A stretch of DNA of 64,000 nt from Sclerodactyla briareus (lineage: Eukaryota; Echinodermata; Holothuroidea; Dendrochirotida; Sclerodactylidae), in the NCBI GenBank assembly GCA_026419785.1, contig JAODTK010005669.1, positions 77,501-141,500 of the forward strand. The letters are read 5' to 3'. The stretch's first letter is position 1. Each line of letters starts with the position of its first letter. A program made the translations under genes and the position numbers. Positions 59,691 to 64,000 of the stretch are shown here, piece after piece. The notes under the pieces were generated by a model. The model saw only the letters and a list, made by a program, of their open reading frames with translations. It had not been told where the DNA came from and did not search any database.

Positions 59691-60992
59691 GCGATCACAA
59701 TTGCACACAGTTTGGCTGTTTTAGCGAAAAATGAAAAGATTGTATAGATTGAACCCAATTTGATCTCTTATTGATACACTAAAATCAAAACAATATTTCA
59801 CAATGCTAGTTGATCAGTCCCCTATACTGCTGAAATACAATAAACCAAAATGGGTTTCCACTGTTAGCAATAAACCATGTTCGTAGATTATAGAATATGC
59901 CTTATACAACCTATATCTGGAAAGGGGACATAATATTATGGTGGAGATCTACGTCATTTTAAACCCTAATAAATACCTTCGCAAGATACGGTACTTCCAA
60001 AATGGCAGGTCGAATGTTAACAGCTGTATCTACTTCAGCTTGTATTCATTTGTATTCAAAATAAATAAATAGCTCTGTACACATAGTCATAGACGAGCTT
60101 GAACAAATTTTAAGGAATCAGACCCCATTCTCTCCCTGCTCAGCATGCATGTGTTGTATAATGGCATAACAAGGGGAGGGGGGCATGAGCAAGTTTATTC
60201 TGAGGAGTACATTTTGCCTTTCATACAGAATAAATGGAATGAGACAACAATACACTCTTCATCAACAACCCCCCCCACCCTCACGCTCCCACCAAACTAG
60301 CAGCCAACTTTGAAGCAACAATACAGCACAATGGGTGGGCAGGCGGGTGGGTGGGCAGGCGGGTGGGCAGGCAGGCAGTGTAGGTGCAATAAGAATCAGA
60401 GAGATGCAAGCACAACAAAAATTGAAGAGTGAATATGAAAGTACTTCCAATCTTATCACTGACCCAGGGGCACAGCCACAGGGGATGGGAGTCCCAGTGG
60501 GGACGTTGTGACCCCCATGTTTTTTCCACACAAAAATTCTGGTGACTGACCAGTTTAACAGGAATGCATCCAGCTGTGGTTGACCAACCTTCCTATATAT
60601 AGGAGGAGAAGTAAGGCTGCCAGATTTGACGGAATAGGCTGTAGGAATTAATAGCCATGGTATTAGTTAGATGACGCATTGGAAAAAGTAAAAACAAGTG
60701 CGACATTGATGGAATAAATATTTATGGCTGCTATAGTGAGATTCCACCTCAGACGAAAAAAGTTCTCAAATTAGATCCATAGTAAAAGTCATAGTAGAGA
60801 CATGACTAAAAGACTTTAAATAGAACATGTATGTGCTAAAATTTGATAGTGAAAGAGGGGGAAGACAAGAATGTTTCCCATAAAACATTATTTGGACTTT
60901 ATTTGTTATAGCAAAAGTAACTAAACATTTGTACTCTATGGAAGAGACAGCTAAATGCAACTGATGTAGGGGCTTTTTATTCTATCACTTAG
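59691..60992. other. Intergenic; GGGCAGGCGGGT microsatellite at 60330-60380
   Basis: A degenerate GGGT/GGCA tract lies at 60330-60380. No supported coding content. Confidence 0.4.
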
Positions 60993-61058
60993 GTTCGGCT
61001 GGCGCACCGCAAATTTTCCACAGAGAACGCCATCGTTCTGCAGTACAGGCACCTCATG
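60993..61058 (+). CDS. Possible 66-bp internal exon (unassigned)
   Basis: A pyrimidine-rich acceptor (TTTTTATTCTATCACTTAG) precedes a 66-base open segment with higher GC than its surroundings, encoding VRLAHRKFSTE then NAIVLQYRHLM, followed by GTGCGT. The size is a multiple of three. I do not recognise the peptide, and a promoter or chance match is equally possible. Confidence 0.2.
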
Positions 61059-62809
61059 GTGCGTTCTTGTGTATATCCTACCGACAAGACAAAATACTTT
61101 CTTCCGGGATACGAGTGGCAACTTTGAGTCGTGATTTTGGCACTAATGCGATCAACTTTTCACTCTCACGACATGACAATTGTTTGATGATGATCAATGC
61201 ATGGATATCTAACTGAAGCTCCCCTATTGAAGGCGTATGGGTTCACAGTAATAGTCCTCATTTCTCAAATTTTACCCCACATCAATATTCCCATCTAAAC
61301 CTATATCTGTTCATAGAAAAACGATTATACTTGAAAATATTTATATATTTATGTTACTTTTAATAAAATATCCTCCCGCCAATTTTACCACCAATAGTAC
61401 GAAGCATAGACCTACATGCAGTATGCAATAAAATATAAGAGATATATTCTCAAAAAGTGTAATAACAGAATAGATTAATTCACCTCACAATCGTAAGTAA
61501 TACCATAGATCAGATCTAGTAAAGGCTGTTGGATGTGACATCACGGGAAGAATGTGTATACGGCAGCATGTTCGGCCCACGTCCACCTAACCTCATGTAG
61601 TTTACAACCCTTACCTGGAAAAAAATAGTGATTTTGAGAAGCCCCTTCTGGAAAATCTGGCCATTCTGGAGGGACATTTTGCGATCCGATACATTTTGCA
61701 TTCTCAACCTGAGCATTTTCAAAAATTTGTGAGCTTCAGGGAATTATTATCAACTTCCTGGGGGAAAAAATTCCCCCCTTCCCGAGGATTCACAATTTTT
61801 TCCAGCCCCAGTTCCCCATATTATCCAGATGCTCCCCTGGCTATGGTTATAAGAAAGAAGGGGGGCATATGAATGGAATGTCCGGGTAAAATGACTGTGG
61901 GCAGTGCTTTACTGGCCTGTACACAGCCATTCCTACATACTGATATACTGCAGTGAACTCTTCCCCCCTGTATGTGACAAGTGAGAGGGCATGCACGCTA
62001 GGTCAAACATCACTCATACAAATGACAAACTGCTGATTCAGTTGTGACAGAGACTCCATGGAGGAATCATCTTCTTAAATTACCTGTGTGAAGTTCAAAC
62101 TCATACCTCAAACTTGAGCAGATCACCTTGAACATCATATATATTGCTAGAGCATATTCCACAACCTCTGAACCTCAAATTTGGAGCTACAATTCCCCGT
62201 GCTTTGTGTTATGTACATCAAGAAGGTAGTACCTTTGCAACACCTGCAGAATAATGGACAGTTCCATTTGCATGACCTACAGAAAAAACCCCAGAAAAAG
62301 AAAATTTGATGGACATAGAATAGGTACAACGTATGGTGCCGTTGTCGAATTCCATTGAGTCGTGATGTCATGCGAAAGACACTGTTGCGTGTTGCCCAAT
62401 TGTTGACAGAATGACGAAGAGGTGATATGGCACTGTGTGTGAAAGTTCTGGTAATTCAAGTGAATGAGTCCCAGAAACTTTATACCCCTTTCTCTCTAGT
62501 TTTCCAAGCTGATTTTGCGAGAATTTGAATATAAGGAATACCTAAAACTTGTTAACCTGAAAGCTTCATAAGATTTTGCTACAACATTATTAGAAGACCT
62601 TTGGTTCTGACGATGGAATGGATCAAACAGACAGAAGTATCCAAATTCTCTGTTCAAAAGACTAACTATCAAATCAAATCAAATACAGTTGCAGTTCATT
62701 TCGAAGTTGAAGAGACTGCAGCCTATCAGCAGGCTGCAGCTCCCTCAGCATATTTAAAATAGCTGTTTTTATTCTTCAATAGCCTCCTCTCAGAATGGCC
62801 CCCTTTAAT
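61059..62809. other. Intergenic, nothing recognised
   Basis: AT-rich sequence with short unsupported ORFs. A small palindrome CTGCAGCCT...AGGCTGCAG sits at about 62717-62740. Confidence 0.4.
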
Positions 62810-62848
62810 GAATATGCCCCCCTCATGCAGAGGGGGGGGGGCATATTC
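62810..62848. repeat. Hairpin with C/G-run stem
   Basis: GAATATGCCCCCCTC (62810-62824) and GAGGGGGGGGGGCATATTC (62830-62848) are inverted around ATGCA, the G run being longer than the C run. It resembles the G-rich subterminal hairpins of the MITEs here. Confidence 0.8.
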
Positions 62849-63725
62849 ACTGAAAAAGCTGCAGCCAGCATTGTACTATATCATCATTGAGAGGATTTGT
62901 GCACCATCTGAAGACATCACCATCTTATACTGTTCCTGTTGGCCACACCTCTTCCCCCCCCCGCTCTTCCCAGAATGACCCCTCTGGTATCATTACACCT
63001 AGTGTATTGCACCAACTGCTAGACGTAACATGCTTCCAGGGCCAGTGGTCTCTGAGCTACCCTCTTACATTAGACTGCAATGAATACTTGAGCTCTTTAC
63101 AAATGGTGCATACCAATGAGCCGATCACTGATTCACAGCAGTAGCATCCATGCCATGGATTAGGACATTAAACATGTCGTGTGGTAACATGGTCATTGTT
63201 CCTCCGTTGAACGAACACCTCGGCGAACCGACAGTGCACACGGTGTTTCCAACCACGATTGACATGCAATGTCACACCAATGACTCCCCTGCCTTGCTCC
63301 TTGCAGTAACATTAATAGCATTATGTGATGTAGAACACAACCTCAGGTACACACCCATTGGTACCATTGAGGACATAACGATGTCACTCATACTGCCGAC
63401 AATGCAGTTTGCACGTCCTAGTTTGCTGCCTGGTTTGCGATCGTTTTTTTGTTTAGTCACTGCCAGATGTAGTGATGCACCGACCGCTCAACTTCTTTTT
63501 GCAGTTGAAACGAGAATTACATCATACATCATACACGAGTTTGTGCACATGTCCAAGAGAGACAAAAAGTCTCGTGGGAACACGTTTTATAAGGATGGAA
63601 AGCTGGCAAAACTGGTTGGAGTTGGTTTACATACAACAACCGATGCAGTTTTTGCATCAACTTGGTGTGAGCTGTTCCACCAATCGGCATTCAGCCACAC
63701 GGCTGTCCTTCGAGGTGCACTGTCG
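62849..63725 (-). other. Probable 3' UTR/flank of the minus-strand gene
   Basis: Lies directly downstream of the stop at 63726 on the minus strand. The AATAAA-type signal was not located with confidence. A 228-codon ORF on the opposite strand (63150-63836) runs across it and the exon and is probably accidental. Confidence 0.35.
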
Positions 63726-63915
63726 TCAATCGGCCTTGCTGGACTTGAGGGCAGCAGGCGTTCTGCCCACCTCGCGTTCCACGGCCTCCCAGGCAGCGTC
63801 GTCCCACCCTCCCGCATCATCCCAGGTCTCTTCTAGAGACGTCACCTTCTGGCTGGTCTCCTGCGATTTGGTGGCGGTCGTCGTCTTCTTCGAAGAACCT
63901 GAACTCACAGGTTTA
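63726..63915 (-). CDS. 3'-terminal exon of an unassigned gene (Trp/Asp-rich tail)
   Basis: On the minus strand a good acceptor (CATTCATGCTTCTTCCAG) opens at 63915, then one base completes a codon and the frame stays open for 62 residues to TGA at 63726-63728. The segment is Ser/Thr/Lys-rich at first (SSGSSKKTTTATKSQ), then ETWDDAGGWDDAAWEAVERE, and ends KSSKAD. Third codon positions are GC-rich, unlike the flanks. W-D-rich acidic tails of this kind occur in trafficking scaffolds such as SCYL1-like pseudokinases, but that link is only a thought. The upstream exons lie beyond the right edge of the window; the 3' UTR would run leftward from 63725. No frameshift. Confidence 0.6.
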
Positions 63916-64000
63916 CTGGAAGAAGCATGAATGAATGATGCAGGCTTTCAGTTGAATGTTAGGTATGCACGTGTATGTTGGTTCTGAGTATTTATCCTAA

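Noticed and set aside
63150-63836. 228-codon + strand ORF, longest after the TRIM frame
   Set aside because: No motif recognised; it runs antisense over a well-supported minus-strand terminal exon and its flank. Length alone is not enough.

Overview
This window looks like nuclear DNA of an animal, most likely a marine invertebrate; a deuterostome such as an echinoderm, hemichordate or lancelet is my guess, held loosely. The reasons are: no operons or dense ORFs; small exons with GT..AG introns; tRNA-derived SINEs; fragments of non-LTR and Penelope-like retroelements; many short terminal-inverted-repeat (TIR) elements with G/C-rich ends; and an intronless TRIM-type RING/B-box gene of a kind that is multicopy in such genomes. 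No bacterial or organellar features were seen. Host coding sequence is only a small part of the 64 kb.

Layout. 1-20.8 kb is transposon-rich intergenic DNA: a MITE, a LINE endonuclease/RT remnant (2.8-3.96 kb), tRNA-headed SINEs (near 1.2-1.5, 4.1-4.4, 8.9-9.1, 15.1-15.3 and 15.7-16.2 kb), hAT-like MITEs (5.9, 13.6 and 18.5 kb) and a GIY-YIG Penelope-like retroelement remnant (11.2-12.2 kb). 20.87-22.92 kb is an inverted-repeat-bounded unit carrying a decayed gene of an uncharacterised, transposon-like family; it is the most interesting item in the window. 27.9-30.1 kb is a frameshifted TRIM gene (RING, B-boxes, coiled coil, propeller-like C-terminus), followed at once by a palindromic MITE. 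31.1-35.35 kb is a 4.2-kb hAT-like element with a perfect 8-bp target duplication and younger elements inside it. 36-47 kb holds a SINE, two LINE remnants and long stretches with nothing recognisable. 47-51 kb contains copies of two interspersed repeats, one split by a long-TIR MITE.

The right third is more genic. Five exons of a RIDA/UK114 (RutC-family imine deaminase) gene lie on the + strand between 52.5 and 55.8 kb, with compatible splice phases but with single-base deletions, one lost donor and a tandemly duplicated splice acceptor. A 3'-terminal exon on the - strand ends at 63726; the rest of that gene lies beyond the right edge.

The recognisable proteins mostly show the same fault: frames broken by one-base indels while the encoded motifs stay good. 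Either many are young pseudogenes, or the sequence comes from an imperfectly polished long-read assembly. This matters for every 'pseudogene' call below. All homology statements come from recognising motifs by eye; no database search was run.
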